64,000 nucleotides of DNA from an uncultured Prevotellaceae bacterium (GCA_900316285.1 ONCG01000015.1:94174-158173), one strand, 5' to 3'; shown: positions 36,143-44,600, numbered from the stretch's first letter. A program made the numbers and translations. Notes: generated by a model not told the origin, from the sequence alone.

Positions 36143-37063
36143 TTATATGTACTCTTTGTAAGACTTATCTGTATCAAAGAGAATTCCACTATGCATAGAT
36201 GCTCCCTTTAAAAATTTCATATAATCTCCAAATTCATGTTTCAAATAATGGTCATAACCAGCACAAACAGGGATTTTCATGAACTCAAAATCCATTTCCA
36301 CCGAATCTGATAAGTCTGAATTATACTTGAACAACTTTTCGAATGGACCAAAGACATAAGTGGTAGAAAATTTTGTCTTTTCATACTTATATTTTGAACA
36401 TAGCACATCATATTCTTGTATCATACGTAAATATACGTCCTGCTTATTTTTACGGCGTGCTTTTAGTAAATAATACAAGCATTTTTTAACGACATGTTCT
36501 ATAAAGTGAGCAGAATCTGAAAAAATACCAATTGACCTGCCATAAAAAAAAATTCTCTCTCTTAGCAGAGACAGATTCCGATGAAAGACTTCCCTTTCTG
36601 CCTCATTGTCTGGAACGTTATCTATGGGAAAGATATCTATAAATATACCCTTATTATATCTTAAGAACGTTTTTTTTTCAGCATCGAAAATAGCCAGAGT
36701 TTCACTATTCCGCAGTTTAGACATAAAATCATTTGATTCTGGGTCTGTGTACTTATTCTGAAAAAAATAAGGATAGGTGAATTCTTTTGGGCCTATCTCC
36801 ATTAACCGATCGTAATCTTCACGAAACATCATAACATCTATGTCATCATCCCATGGAATAAATCCCTTGTGGCGAACTGCGCCCAACATGGTACCTCCAT
36901 TAGCATAATATTTAATGTTATTCTTTTTACATACTCTATCCAATTCTGCCAACAAATCAAGCATGACTGCCCATGCCTTTTTCATTTCATGCGTAACTAC
37001 ATAACCACAACGAACCTCTTCGTTTAAGAAACCTTCTGGCAATTGTATTTTTAAATTTACCAT
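36143..37063 (-). CDS. LicD-family phosphotransferase, 306 aa
   Basis: Carries the LicD nucleotidyltransferase-fold signature: KYYANGGTMLGAVRHKGFIP then WDDDIDVMM (about 51-79), with the metal-binding Asp triad, and a later IDIFPIDNVPD. LicD-type enzymes transfer a phospho-amino-alcohol, classically phosphocholine from CDP-choline, onto glycans. The cytidylyltransferase-like fusion at 38477 is the likely source of its donor. Confidence 0.9.
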   Translation of the reverse strand: MVNLKIQLPEGFLNEEVRCGYVVTHEMKKAWAVMLDLLAELDRVCKKNNIKYYANGGTMLGAVRHKGFIPWDDDIDVMMFREDYDRLMEIGPKEFTYPYFFQNKYTDPESNDFMSKLRNSETLAIFDAEKKTFLRYNKGIFIDIFPIDNVPDNEAEREVFHRNLSLLRERIFFYGRSIGIFSDSAHFIEHVVKKCLYYLLKARRKNKQDVYLRMIQEYDVLCSKYKYEKTKFSTTYVFGPFEKLFKYNSDLSDSVEMDFEFMKIPVCAGYDHYLKHEFGDYMKFLKGASMHSGILFDTDKSYKEYI

Positions 37064-37392
37064 ATTTCAGAATTATTTTAACGTTCTCTTCTAAATATAA
37101 CCTCTAGAGTGGATTAAAACAACTACTACATTTCCTGTAACTAACTACCAAAGATTACCCACGTATTTTCCTTTCAGATTATTTTCTATGATAAAATACG
37201 AAAGCGACAGGGTCGAGCACAATTGTGACTTTGTCACATATAAAACTATAAGAGCTGCACTTTTAGGTCCAACATTAGTTTAAACTTAACACTTCAATTA
37301 TTAAAGATGATGTCGCCACGCTCGAAATACATCAAATATTATAATCAAAAATCGTTCAATCTGCAACTGCAATTTAAAAAGGGGACAAACTC
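37064..37392. other. Gap upstream of licD, no gene seen
   Basis: AT-rich, 329 bases, no open frame, no exact promoter match on either strand and none of the repeat families of the window. It separates the licD-to-WecA gene set from the two genes at 37393-40291. Confidence 0.4.
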
Positions 37393-38400
37393 TCAATCAG
37401 AAAGACATGAGCATCCCCATTGATACACACGGTCAATCGTAGGTATAGGGGCTTGTACTTTTGCGGCCGTTTCTACGATATAGCGCATACCATAGGGGAA
37501 GTCTTCCGTGAAATAACGACTATGGAAATCGGGAAAGAAGCCATTTGAAGTCTGAATCATAGGGGACAGGATGCCCTTGAAGGCAGGAATGTCATGGAAC
37601 TTCTGCGCTAAAGACTTCGGATTGGAACACTCATAATAGTCGAGAATAGTGGGGATGGCATCTTCTCGTATATTCAAAGCTCTCAACAAGGCTTGAAATT
37701 CATAGTCCATCTTAATGAGTAGCTCTGATGCTTCCAACGTCCAGTCGCTATAGAAGAAAGGATTCTTTTCGTAGACGACACCAGGATGCCAGTCTTTCCA
37801 CATCGTATAAAGACGGGCTGGGTGGAGCAAAGGATTACTGTTGGATAGGCTTACTTCATAGTAGCTATCCATGAGCACGATTGGGACGTCAAACAATTCC
37901 TGAAGGGTATCACAAATATGCTGCTCATCATCTGTTTGTTCAATAGCAACGGAGAGGCTTTTCTTGTAGCCTTTCAAAACGGCACGGCGACCATATTCCG
38001 TGATGCGGGAGATGAAGGGAACACGTTGGAAACCAAACAAGGGATTCTTCGGCAGTATCTTCATGGCCTCAAAAAAGAATCCTGTGCTGGAAACAACACT
38101 TCCCACCCACACGCTGTCAGAGATATAGGGTGCTATCTTCTGCAAAGTCGGATGAATGGCATAGCCAGGAAGACAAAGTAAGACAATATCGACACCCAGG
38201 AGAACTTCTGCTGGAACAGATGAGATACATGACAGATGACCATGATAAGCTTTCCCATCAGGATCATCAACTATTATTGTTGAACTCCATGAATCGGGAT
38301 GGGTTGTCAGCAGTTTGACCTCCACATCAGACTGTGCAGATAAGAATCCGGCACAGACATGCCCCAAATTACCACCACCACAGATACAAATCTTCGTCAT
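37393..38400 (-). CDS. Opine/octopine dehydrogenase-family protein, 335 aa
   Basis: N-terminal Rossmann loop ICICGGGNLGHVCAGFLS; C-terminal domain with the family motif SNSNPLLHPARLY, containing the conserved catalytic His. Enzymes of this family join an amino acid to a 2-oxo acid by NAD(P)H-dependent reductive amination. In a polysaccharide locus it may make an N-(carboxyalkyl) amino-acid substituent, as known for some Proteus and Providencia O-antigens; this is inference. It is 76 bases downstream of the fusion gene, with half of a 74-bp repeat element between them. Confidence 0.85.
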   Translation of the reverse strand: MTKICICGGGNLGHVCAGFLSAQSDVEVKLLTTHPDSWSSTIIVDDPDGKAYHGHLSCISSVPAEVLLGVDIVLLCLPGYAIHPTLQKIAPYISDSVWVGSVVSSTGFFFEAMKILPKNPLFGFQRVPFISRITEYGRRAVLKGYKKSLSVAIEQTDDEQHICDTLQELFDVPIVLMDSYYEVSLSNSNPLLHPARLYTMWKDWHPGVVYEKNPFFYSDWTLEASELLIKMDYEFQALLRALNIREDAIPTILDYYECSNPKSLAQKFHDIPAFKGILSPMIQTSNGFFPDFHSRYFTEDFPYGMRYIVETAAKVQAPIPTIDRVYQWGCSCLSD

Positions 38401-38439
38401 GAATTTGTACTATTTGACTATTCTGCGTTATTATCTCCA

Positions 38440-38465
38440 ATAACGCGGCACGCCGCGTCCCTACA
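38440..38465. repeat. Half copy of the 74-bp GTAGGGACGCGGC element
   Basis: TAACGCGGCACGCCGCGTCC followed by CTACA matches the right arm of the elements at 2513 and 60485. The other arm is missing. Confidence 0.7.
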
Positions 38466-38476
38466 AAAGGCGGTTT

Positions 38477-40291
38477 CTATATCAGTGACTTTAACGCGTC
38501 AATGAGACGAGAATTGTCGGCGTAATCACGGACTGCAATACGCATATACTGGCGACCGTTAAGACCAGGCTTAGAACTACAATCACGAGTGAGGATGTTG
38601 TAATGTTTCAACACACGAATAACCACCTCATTAGCCGTAAATGGCGGCAGTACTTCACAAAGGAAGTAGTTGGCCTGCGAGGGCATGACACGGAGGAAAG
38701 GTATTTGACGCAGTTTCTTTTCAAAATTAGCACGCTCAGCAACAAAACGAGCACAGGCTTTCTGGTAGTCGCGCTCGTATTTGGTGTAGATCTGCATATA
38801 GAACTCAGCAAAGGAGTTGAGGTTCCAAATGGAAACGCGCTGCTTCATTTGGGAAATGAGCGTCTTATCAGCAGTGGCAAGGACACCTAAACGGAGACCA
38901 GGAACGCCAAACGACTTGGAAATACTCTTCATGACCACCAAGTTTGAATGCTGCTCAAGGATAGAATCGTCCAAGAGGGAAGCAGTGGCAAAATCCTCGC
39001 AGAAATCAACAAAGCTCTCATCGACTACCAAGCGCATGCCACGTTCTCCACACCACGCTGCCAACCGAAGCACATCCTCCTTAGGAATGTAGTTGCCCGA
39101 GGGGTTATCAGGATTGATGAGCAACAGGGTATCAACGGGATGAGCACCGAAGAACGCGATGAGATCATCGGCAGTATAGCGATATTCATCGTTCTGCGGA
39201 ACAAAGGTGACCTGACGAGAGGGATCGAAGCGGTTGGGGTATTCCTCAAAGGTAGGACGGATGAAACCAACAGTACCTTCCATGTGTTCCATCAGCGCAC
39301 TGATAAGTTCAGCGGCACCATTGCCTGGGATGATGTATTCTTCGCTAACACCATAACACTTGCTGGCAAGGAGGGTATTGACTTTCATGCCAGAAGGATA
39401 TTGCGTGAGCAGCGTCTTGAACTGTGACAGCATCTCGTCGACGAGTTTCTGCGGTGGGAAATATGGATTGACGAGATAGCAGAAGTCGAGCATCTGCGGA
39501 AAGCGCCAATAACCACCGAAACGTCCATAGAACTTACGGAGCAGGTCCTTCTCATCGGCAAAGATGGCCTCAGCAATGTCGAGGTCTTGCTTATCGTCAA
39601 TCTCATACCACTTCTCATGCGTTAGAGGAAGTGCCTTCAGCGAGTGGTCGTTGAGCGAGGTGATGATGCGCAGTACGTTTTCATAGTACTCGTTATTTCC
39701 AACAGCTGTACAGTAGGCCTCAAGGAACGGGACATACTTGGTACGGGAGAACTCCTTGGAGAACTTATAGATATTGACCGTCTTGTAATACGTGTCAACC
39801 TCCTTAAAAGAGAAGGCTTCCTTGGACACGAAATCGACAATATTCTGCTCGTCGTCTAGACGTACCATCGTGCCATCCATCCAGCTCTCGTACTTAGCCA
39901 CCAATGCCAGATTGGGATATGGATTGTTGAGCAAAAGCTGGAATAGACCATCATCATAGATGAGATCGCTCTCGATGAGAAGGGTATCATCCTCCTGCAA
40001 CTGCTGTTTGGCCAAGGCTAACGAGTAGATGTTGTTGGTCTTGTCGTAGATAGGATTCTCTACGTATTCAATGGGGAATTGGTCGTCATAGCGATGGCCA
40101 AGATAGTCGATGAGGTTCTGTCCCTGATAACCAACGACAATGACAACACGAGTAAGCCCCAACGGCGAGAGTTGTGTCAGAACGCGGTCAATAAGGCGCA
40201 CACCGTTGACAGGGAGCATACACTTGGTGTTATCCTTGGTGTATTCCCCCAAACGGCGCCCCATTCCGGCGGCTAGAATAATTGCTTGCAT
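38477..40291 (-). CDS. Fusion: NTP-transferase (LicC-like) + HisC/CobD-like PLP enzyme, 604 aa
   Basis: Residues 1 to about 235 are a sugar/choline-phosphate nucleotidyltransferase: AIILAAGMGRRLGEYTKDNT, KCMLPVNG, VVIVGYQGQNL. Residues about 245-604 are a fold-type I PLP enzyme of the HisC/CobD group: GNGAAELISAL, NPDNPSGN, DESFVDF, and SISKSFGVPGLRLG with the PLP lysine near 458. CobD relatives decarboxylate phosphoamino acids (threonine phosphate; serine phosphate in Campylobacter capsule loci); others transaminate. The fusion would make and CTP-activate a phospho-amino-alcohol for LicD. The start at 40291 is set by MQAIILAAG. First gene of the locus. Confidence 0.85.
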   Translation of the reverse strand: MQAIILAAGMGRRLGEYTKDNTKCMLPVNGVRLIDRVLTQLSPLGLTRVVIVVGYQGQNLIDYLGHRYDDQFPIEYVENPIYDKTNNIYSLALAKQQLQEDDTLLIESDLIYDDGLFQLLLNNPYPNLALVAKYESWMDGTMVRLDDEQNIVDFVSKEAFSFKEVDTYYKTVNIYKFSKEFSRTKYVPFLEAYCTAVGNNEYYENVLRIITSLNDHSLKALPLTHEKWYEIDDKQDLDIAEAIFADEKDLLRKFYGRFGGYWRFPQMLDFCYLVNPYFPPQKLVDEMLSQFKTLLTQYPSGMKVNTLLASKCYGVSEEYIIPGNGAAELISALMEHMEGTVGFIRPTFEEYPNRFDPSRQVTFVPQNDEYRYTADDLIAFFGAHPVDTLLLINPDNPSGNYIPKEDVLRLAAWCGERGMRLVVDESFVDFCEDFATASLLDDSILEQHSNLVVMKSISKSFGVPGLRLGVLATADKTLISQMKQRVSIWNLNSFAEFYMQIYTKYERDYQKACARFVAERANFEKKLRQIPFLRVMPSQANYFLCEVLPPFTANEVVIRVLKHYNILTRDCSSKPGLNGRQYMRIAVRDYADNSRLIDALKSLI

Positions 40292-40440
40292 ACGAAGTGG
40301 CACTAAGTGCCGTTAAAAGTTCTATGGCCTTCGGCCGTTCAAAGTTCAACAGCCGTTTGCCCGTTCAAAGTTTTTAAAAAAAGGGTGTTCAAAGTTCAAA
40401 AGCCTTCGGCAGTTCAAAAGTGCAATAACAGTGGCACATA
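40292..40440. repeat. Mini-hairpin array e upstream of the fusion gene
   Basis: GGCACTAAGTGCC, GGCCTTCGGCC and GCCTTCGGC palindromes are separated by GTTCAAAG / GTTAAAAG linkers. Confidence 0.7.
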
Positions 40441-40449
40441 ATATCCTTT

Positions 40450-40562
40450 CCCTGAAAAAACGTGATTAGGTTAACTCAGGGTGACAAGTCACACAAAACG
40501 ATGAGTTCCTGGTGTGACCCTTGACTATCAGATGCCTCCGCCTCAGAAGACGCTGGGTCTTC
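40450..40562 (-). ncRNA. Structured leader RNA candidate of the polysaccharide locus
   Basis: On the minus strand three hairpins follow each other: GAAGAC/GTCTTC (40546-40562), CAA(GG)GTCACAC/GTGTGACTTG (40485-40523) and CCCTGA/TCAGGG (40450-40481). They lie between a -7 element at 40607-40614 and the start at 40291, within a leader of about 310 bases. I recognise no known riboswitch motif in it. The sequence differs from every repeat family in the window. Confidence 0.45.
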
Positions 40563-40606
40563 GCAGATTTACAAAATAATCAGTTGTATTTTGTTATATA
40601 ACGGTG

Positions 40607-40614
40607 CAAAGTTA
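40607..40614 (-). promoter_or_regulatory. Probable -7 element of the polysaccharide operon
   Basis: Minus-strand TAACTTTG fits TAnnTTTG. No TTTG is found 19-21 bases upstream, where the sequence is A-rich, so the promoter may need an activator or differ in its -33 region. Confidence 0.5.
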
Positions 40615-40689
40615 CTATTTTTTTATAAAATAAAAAGGATTGACAGGGAAAAAATGAGTAAAACGAGGCAAAATGCTTGATTTTGGTCA

Positions 40690-41081
40690 AGAAAGAAGGC
40701 GGCGAAGCGCGGTTCAAGGCACTACATGCGTTCAATTCGCTACGCGAGTTCAATTGTAGCAGAGCTACGTTCAATGCCCTGTGGGCGTTCAATAGTGCTT
40801 AGCACGTTCAAAAATTCTTTCAGTCGCCTTCGGAGAGAAATTAAACAAATTGCTTTCAAAATTCAACAAAAAAAAATGATAAGGTTGCAGGGTCTTGCAA
40901 ACCTGAGCTGTCAGAGTTATAGTAATTGACAAGCTCGTTTGTCATTACGATAATCTGTCAGCCATTGATGTTAAAAAAAACATCGCATCATTTTTACTTC
41001 CGTAAAATTATGTTCCAAATTATGTATAATTTTGAGGAGCTACGCGACGACCATATCGTCCATTGGTCAGCCTTACGGCTT
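40690..41081. repeat. Hairpin linkers and partial MITE between the capsule promoter and fmt
   Basis: No gene. TTCAAGG/TTCAATG linkers with small palindromes (GGCGAAGCGC, GCTACGCGAG, GCCCTGTGGGC) run to about 40830. A segment like 21165-21240 follows, and a partial GGTCG/CGACC element ends at 41052. Confidence 0.6.
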
Positions 41082-41234
41082 CCGCTCGAGCTTGCTCGCT
41101 TTCGTAGCAAAGCGGAGAAAGAATGTCTTAAGAAAATCTTATCGAAAATCTAACAAATACCTAATGATTTTATATTTGATTTTTGAATGACATTCTTTCT
41201 CCGCTATGCTACGAAAGCGAGCAAGCTCGAGCGG
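41082..41234. mobile_element. 153-bp element with 46-bp terminal inverted repeats
   Basis: The arms 41082-41127 and 41189-41234 pair at 45 of 46 positions (they begin CCGCTCGAGCTTGCTCGCTT and GACATTCTTTCTCCGCTATG). The 61-base centre is A/T-rich and resembles the core of the GGTCG/CGACC elements. Pieces of the arm (CTTTCGTAGCAAAGCGGAG) recur near 54500, 42540 and 42640. Confidence 0.8.
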
Positions 41235-41254
41235 AGGAGCAGAGCGACGACCAA

Positions 41255-41328
41255 TTTTACTCGCCCAAAGGGCCATACACGTCACGGCTTCTTACTCGTC
41301 CAAACGGCCTTACACGCTGCGCAGCAGC
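41255..41328. repeat. Mini-hairpin array g (3' of fmt)
   Basis: GCCCAAAGGGC and CTGCGCAGCAG palindromes with CATACACG, CTTACTCG and CCTTACACG linkers. The last hairpin ends one base before the fmt stop codon (41329). Confidence 0.78.
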
Positions 41329-42342
41329 TTATTCCATATGGAAATTGGCGATGGACTTGAAGCCATTGAGGAAGTCGCGGGCTGGCATGCGCTTCTTGCC
41401 AGCGAGTTGGAGGTCGAGCACTTCGAGCCATTCGTCGGTGGTTGCGACGAAAAGATGAGACTTCTCCACAAGCAATGTTCCAGGAACGGAAGAACATGTA
41501 CGGACAGTCTTCTGAGTCTTGAAAATTTTCACGTCGACGGGAGCTGCGGAAACAGTACTATCGGCATTTGGAACGAGGGTGGTCCAAGCGGTCGGAATTG
41601 GGGAGAGACCACGGACAAAATCGTAAACATTTTTAGCAGTTTGATTCCAATTAATTCGACATGTTTCTTTAAAAAGTTTCGGAGCAAGTTTTAACTGAAA
41701 ATTGGAACTTGAAACTTGAAACTCGTTAGTTATGAATTCTTCTTGAGAAGTGCTGGTAACCAACCCATTATGAGAAATTATTAAATCAATAGTTTCAGTT
41801 GCGATTTCGGAACCTAGGTGCATCAATCCTTCGTAGACATATTCGACATCAGCTTCATCAGGAATGTTAAACTTTTTCTGCAAAATTATTCGACCGGTAT
41901 CGATGTCGTGATCAAGGAAGAAAGTGGTCACACCAGTCGTAGTTTCGCCATTGATGATAGACCAGTTGATGGGGGCAGCACCGCGATATTGCGGAAGGAG
42001 AGCAGCATGGACATTAAACGTGCCGAAACGAGGCATCGCCCAAACAATCTCAGGGAGCATACGGAAGGCAACAACAACCTGTAGGTCGGCATCGTAGGAA
42101 CGAAGTTCTTCGACGAAAGCAGGGTCTTTCATCTTCTCGGGTTGCAAGACGGGAAGTCCAACGGAAAGGGCATACTCCTTCACAGCTGGCGCGCGGAGCA
42201 CAGACCCGTGACGCCCAACGGGCTTATCGGGCTGGGTCACCACGGCTACAACGTTATAGCCTCCTTCAACGAGTGCACGAAGGGTTTCCACGGCAAACTC
42301 GGGCGTACCCATGAATACTATCCTCAAATCTTTCTTTTCCAT
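41329..42342 (-). CDS. fmt: Methionyl-tRNA formyltransferase
   Basis: Formylates initiator Met-tRNA. Catalytic N-terminal domain with IVFMGTPEFAV, AFRMLPEIVW, FNVHAALLPQYRGAAPINW (catalytic His and SLLP-like loop) and the DHDIDTGRI region, then the C-terminal tRNA-binding domain (ETCRINWNQTAKNVYDFVRGLSPIP). 337 aa with the start at 42342; an earlier Met at 42450 lies upstream of the inferred transcript start. Near 41693-41735 a GAAACTTGAAAC microrepeat is translated as NEFQVSSSNFQLKL in the linker between domains. Confidence 0.95.
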   Translation of the reverse strand: MEKKDLRIVFMGTPEFAVETLRALVEGGYNVVAVVTQPDKPVGRHGSVLRAPAVKEYALSVGLPVLQPEKMKDPAFVEELRSYDADLQVVVAFRMLPEIVWAMPRFGTFNVHAALLPQYRGAAPINWSIINGETTTGVTTFFLDHDIDTGRIILQKKFNIPDEADVEYVYEGLMHLGSEIATETIDLIISHNGLVTSTSQEEFITNEFQVSSSNFQLKLAPKLFKETCRINWNQTAKNVYDFVRGLSPIPTAWTTLVPNADSTVSAAPVDVKIFKTQKTVRTCSSVPGTLLVEKSHLFVATTDEWLEVLDLQLAGKKRMPARDFLNGFKSIANFHME

Positions 42343-42420
42343 ATTCTCTCTAAGGGTTTTAAGGGCGCTTATAGGGGAGTGGAATGGCATATCTTGCACC
42401 ACCCAACCATTTTTCGAGTG

Positions 42421-42451
42421 CAAAGGTAGTGCAAATCGAAGACAATACAAA
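42421..42451 (-). promoter_or_regulatory. Promoter of fmt (duplicated promoter cassette)
   Basis: Minus-strand TTTG (42448-42451), 19 bases, TACCTTTG (42421-42428): an exact consensus match. About 100 bases including this promoter are nearly identical to the btuB promoter region at 50745-50845. Confidence 0.85.
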
Positions 42452-42821
42452 ACAAAATCATGTATTTTTGTTTTTATTGTTTAGATGCAGCTTACTTTCA
42501 ACGCAGTTAAAGTAAGGAAAAAAGGAGAGTTCTTTCCCCGCTTCGCTCTGAAAGCGTCCCTTCGGGCCGAGCGGAGAGTTTTTGCAAAAGTATGAAAATC
42601 TTCATCTTTTTTGTTTTTATTGTTCCTTCTCCGCTTCGCTATGAAAGCGTCTCCTTCGTCGCCGAGCGGAGATGCAGCCTACTTTCAACGCAATAAAATA
42701 GTTTCTGGTTTCAAGTTTCAAGTTTTTAGGTTGATGGCAGCAAGAAACGAGCAAGTTCTTTCTCGAGGAAAGCGGCAGAACTTAGCGCGAAAAGAGGCTC
42801 ATGCCGACCTAGAGATACAAG
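42452..42821. other. Repeat-bearing gap between fmt and the outer-membrane protein gene
   Basis: No gene. It contains GATGCAGCTTACTTTCAACG (shared with 50812-50831 and again at 42670), two TTCTCCGCTTCGCT...GAGCGGAGA inverted modules (42527-42575, 42622-42670) and a GTTTCAAGTTTCAAGTTTT microrepeat at 42703. Confidence 0.6.
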
Positions 42822-42930
42822 GGTCGCTCCGCTCAAAATCATTCAAAAATAGATAGAAAAATCATTCAGTTAAAAAGTTGATAGATTTTCGAAACAGATT
42901 TTCTTATAATTTTGAGGCCATAGGCCGACC
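42822..42930. mobile_element. 109-bp MITE-like element, GGTCG...CGACC family, copy D
   Basis: It starts GGTCGCTCCGCTCAAAATC and ends AATTTTGAGGCCATAGGCCG then ACC. Its end palindromes are GCTCCGC and GCCATAGGC, different from copies A and B. Confidence 0.65.
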
Positions 42931-42972
42931 CTATTCTTAAAGAAAGTTGAGTGCAAAGCAACTTAAACTGGC

Positions 42973-43060
42973 CTTTTAACGCAGCATTGCTGCCTTACCC
43001 GAGGCATAGGATTTTTATCCACGACTTTGTCGCCTTACATGGCACTTCGTGCCCTCTGTG
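42973..43060. repeat. Mini-hairpin array h
   Basis: GCAGCATTGCTGC, GGATTTTTATCC, CGACTTTGTCG and GGCACTTCGTGCC palindromes are joined by CTTACCCG and CCTTACATG linkers. Confidence 0.75.
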
Positions 43061-43125
43061 CAGCCATTTTTTCTTGTTTTTGAGATTTTTCTGCTGTAAG
43101 TGGGGCAGAATTCGTGAAAAAGTTG

Positions 43126-43133
43126 TACCTTTG
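43126..43133 (+). promoter_or_regulatory. -7 element of the small outer-membrane protein gene
   Basis: TACCTTTG, 29 bases before the ATG at 43163. No TTTG at the expected -33 position. Confidence 0.5.
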
Positions 43134-43162
43134 TGGCCAAATTAAGAAAACAATAGAAAAAT

Positions 43163-43792
43163 ATGAAGAAACTGATACTGGCTTTGACCTTGTTGCTGGG
43201 TGGACTGAACAGCGTGCAGGCACAAAAGTATTTAGACTATTATGATGTATGGGACGTGCTCGTCGGTGGCAAGTTAGGTGGCTCGGCCGGTCTGTTTTCC
43301 AAACAATCGTGCGACCCGCTGTGGGGCCCGTTTGGCAGCATCGAGGCAGAGATGTACCTGAATCCAAAGATCTCGATGTCGCTGGAGATGTCGGCTGCAC
43401 ACAAGGGTGCCGACAACGTGTTTACACGCGAGCCCGGCGGTTACGCTTACTACCAGTACCGCATGGACTATATCAATACGTCGTATCTCATCAACTACCA
43501 CTTGTTCCGCCAGCATGTGAGCCTGTATACGGGTCTGACGCTGGGACGTATGTTCAATGCGAAGTCGATGAAGAATAGCCGTAGCATAGACATCATGGAC
43601 GAAGTGCACAAGGGTGATTTCAGTGTGCCTGTGGGCATCGAGTGGACCATCGGTAAGCATTTTACTATCGACGGACGCTGGCACTGGTCGCCTCGTTGGG
43701 TGGCAAAGACCCAGAAAGCGAAGGACATCCTGCACAGGTCGCGTCACCAGTTCTTCTCGCTCACGGTAGGATATAAGGTACAGGTGTTCTAA
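43163..43792 (+). CDS. Small outer-membrane beta-barrel protein, 209 aa
   Basis: N-terminal signal peptide MKKLILALTLLLGGLNSVQA followed by a mature part with alternating short strands rich in Tyr and Gly, ending in a hydrophobic Phe (YKVQVF), the usual end of an 8-stranded barrel in Bacteroidota. The function is not known; the layout fits the PorT/beta-barrel group of small outer-membrane proteins. Single gene with its own -7 element. Confidence 0.75.
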   Translation: MKKLILALTLLLGGLNSVQAQKYLDYYDVWDVLVGGKLGGSAGLFSKQSCDPLWGPFGSIEAEMYLNPKISMSLEMSAAHKGADNVFTREPGGYAYYQYRMDYINTSYLINYHLFRQHVSLYTGLTLGRMFNAKSMKNSRSIDIMDEVHKGDFSVPVGIEWTIGKHFTIDGRWHWSPRWVAKTQKAKDILHRSRHQFFSLTVGYKVQVF

Positions 43793-43793
43793 T

Positions 43794-43850
43794 CATTTTC
43801 TGCCGCGGCAGAAAATGAAATTGAAAATTGAAAATTGAAAATTGAAAATT
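43794..43850. repeat. Perfect 24-bp palindrome plus A/T microrepeat after the OMP gene
   Basis: CATTTTCTGCCG/CGGCAGAAAATG (43794-43817) is a perfect palindrome starting one base after the stop codon; it may act as a terminator, although no T-run follows. Four GAAAATT units follow. Confidence 0.6.
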
Positions 43851-43937
43851 TGCCTGCGGAGTCAAAGTGCGAAAGTGAGTTCTTGATTCTACGAGCTACA
43901 AAAGCTATTAAGCTCGAGTGGAGGAGCATTGCAACGA

Positions 43938-44016
43938 CCACTTTTCTCGCCCAAAGGGCTTTACACGAGCCAAAGGCTCCTTACCCGCCCGAAGGGCATT
44001 ACACGCCGCAACGCGG
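43938..44016. repeat. Mini-hairpin array i upstream of the Sua5-like gene
   Basis: GCCCAAAGGGC, GAGCCAAAGGCTC, GCCCGAAGGGC and GCCGCAACGCGGC palindromes with CTTTACAC, CCTTACCC and CATTACAC linkers. It ends about 10 bases before the start codon at 44027. Confidence 0.78.
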
Positions 44017-44026
44017 CCAATATAAA

Positions 44027-44593
44027 ATGAAACTGGAAGAAGATATAAAGAACGCGGTGGAGGTGATGCGCCAAGGAGGCGTCATCCTCTACCCTACCGA
44101 TACTATCTGGGGCATCGGCTGTGATGCCACGAATGAGGAAGCAGTGGCACGTGTCTATCGCATCAAGCAGCGTGAAGACTCGAAGGCCATGATTTGTCTT
44201 GTAGATAGCGATGCCCGTCTGCAACGCTATGTACGCGACGTGCCAGAAGTGGCATGGGATGTGATGGAGATGGCAACGAAACCGACAACAGTCATCCTCG
44301 ACAATGCCGTGAACCTCGCACCTAATCTTATCGCTGAAGACGGTAGCATCGGCATGCGTATTACCCGTGAGGCTTTCTCCAAGGAGCTCTGCTATCGATT
44401 CCAAAAGCCAATCGTCAGCACCAGTGCGAACATCAGTGGCGAACCCGCCGCACAAAACTACCGCGACATCGCTCCGGAAATCCTCGAGGCAGTTGACTAC
44501 GTCTGCTTCACCCGTCGCCAGGAGCACCAGCCTCATCAGCCTAGCAGCATCATCAAAATCAAGCCGAACGGAGAAATAAAAATCATCAGGTGA
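44027..44593 (+). CDS. Sua5/YciO/YrdC family L-threonylcarbamoyladenylate synthase-like protein
   Basis: YrdC fold: GGVILYPTDTIWGIGCDA, VYRIKQREDSKAMICLV, PTTVILDNAVNLAP, DGSIGMRI and IVSTSANISGEPA. Members make threonylcarbamoyl-AMP for the t6A modification of tRNA. 188 aa, the short form without the Sua5 C-terminal domain. The frame is open upstream to 43835, but that stretch is the translated hairpin array, so the start is at MKLEEDIKNAV. Confidence 0.92.
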   Translation: MKLEEDIKNAVEVMRQGGVILYPTDTIWGIGCDATNEEAVARVYRIKQREDSKAMICLVDSDARLQRYVRDVPEVAWDVMEMATKPTTVILDNAVNLAPNLIAEDGSIGMRITREAFSKELCYRFQKPIVSTSANISGEPAAQNYRDIAPEILEAVDYVCFTRRQEHQPHQPSSIIKIKPNGEIKIIR

Positions 44594-44600
44594 TTATTTA

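Noticed and set aside
38477-40291. Aminoethylphosphonate (phosphonate) pathway with a cytidylyltransferase-transaminase fusion
   Set aside because: No PEP mutase gene is in the locus, and the PLP domain is HisC/CobD-like rather than the class-V-type AEP transaminase.
43835-44026. N-terminal extension of the Sua5-like protein
   Set aside because: The extra 64 residues are the translated microrepeat and hairpin array i; the domain begins at MKLEEDIKN.
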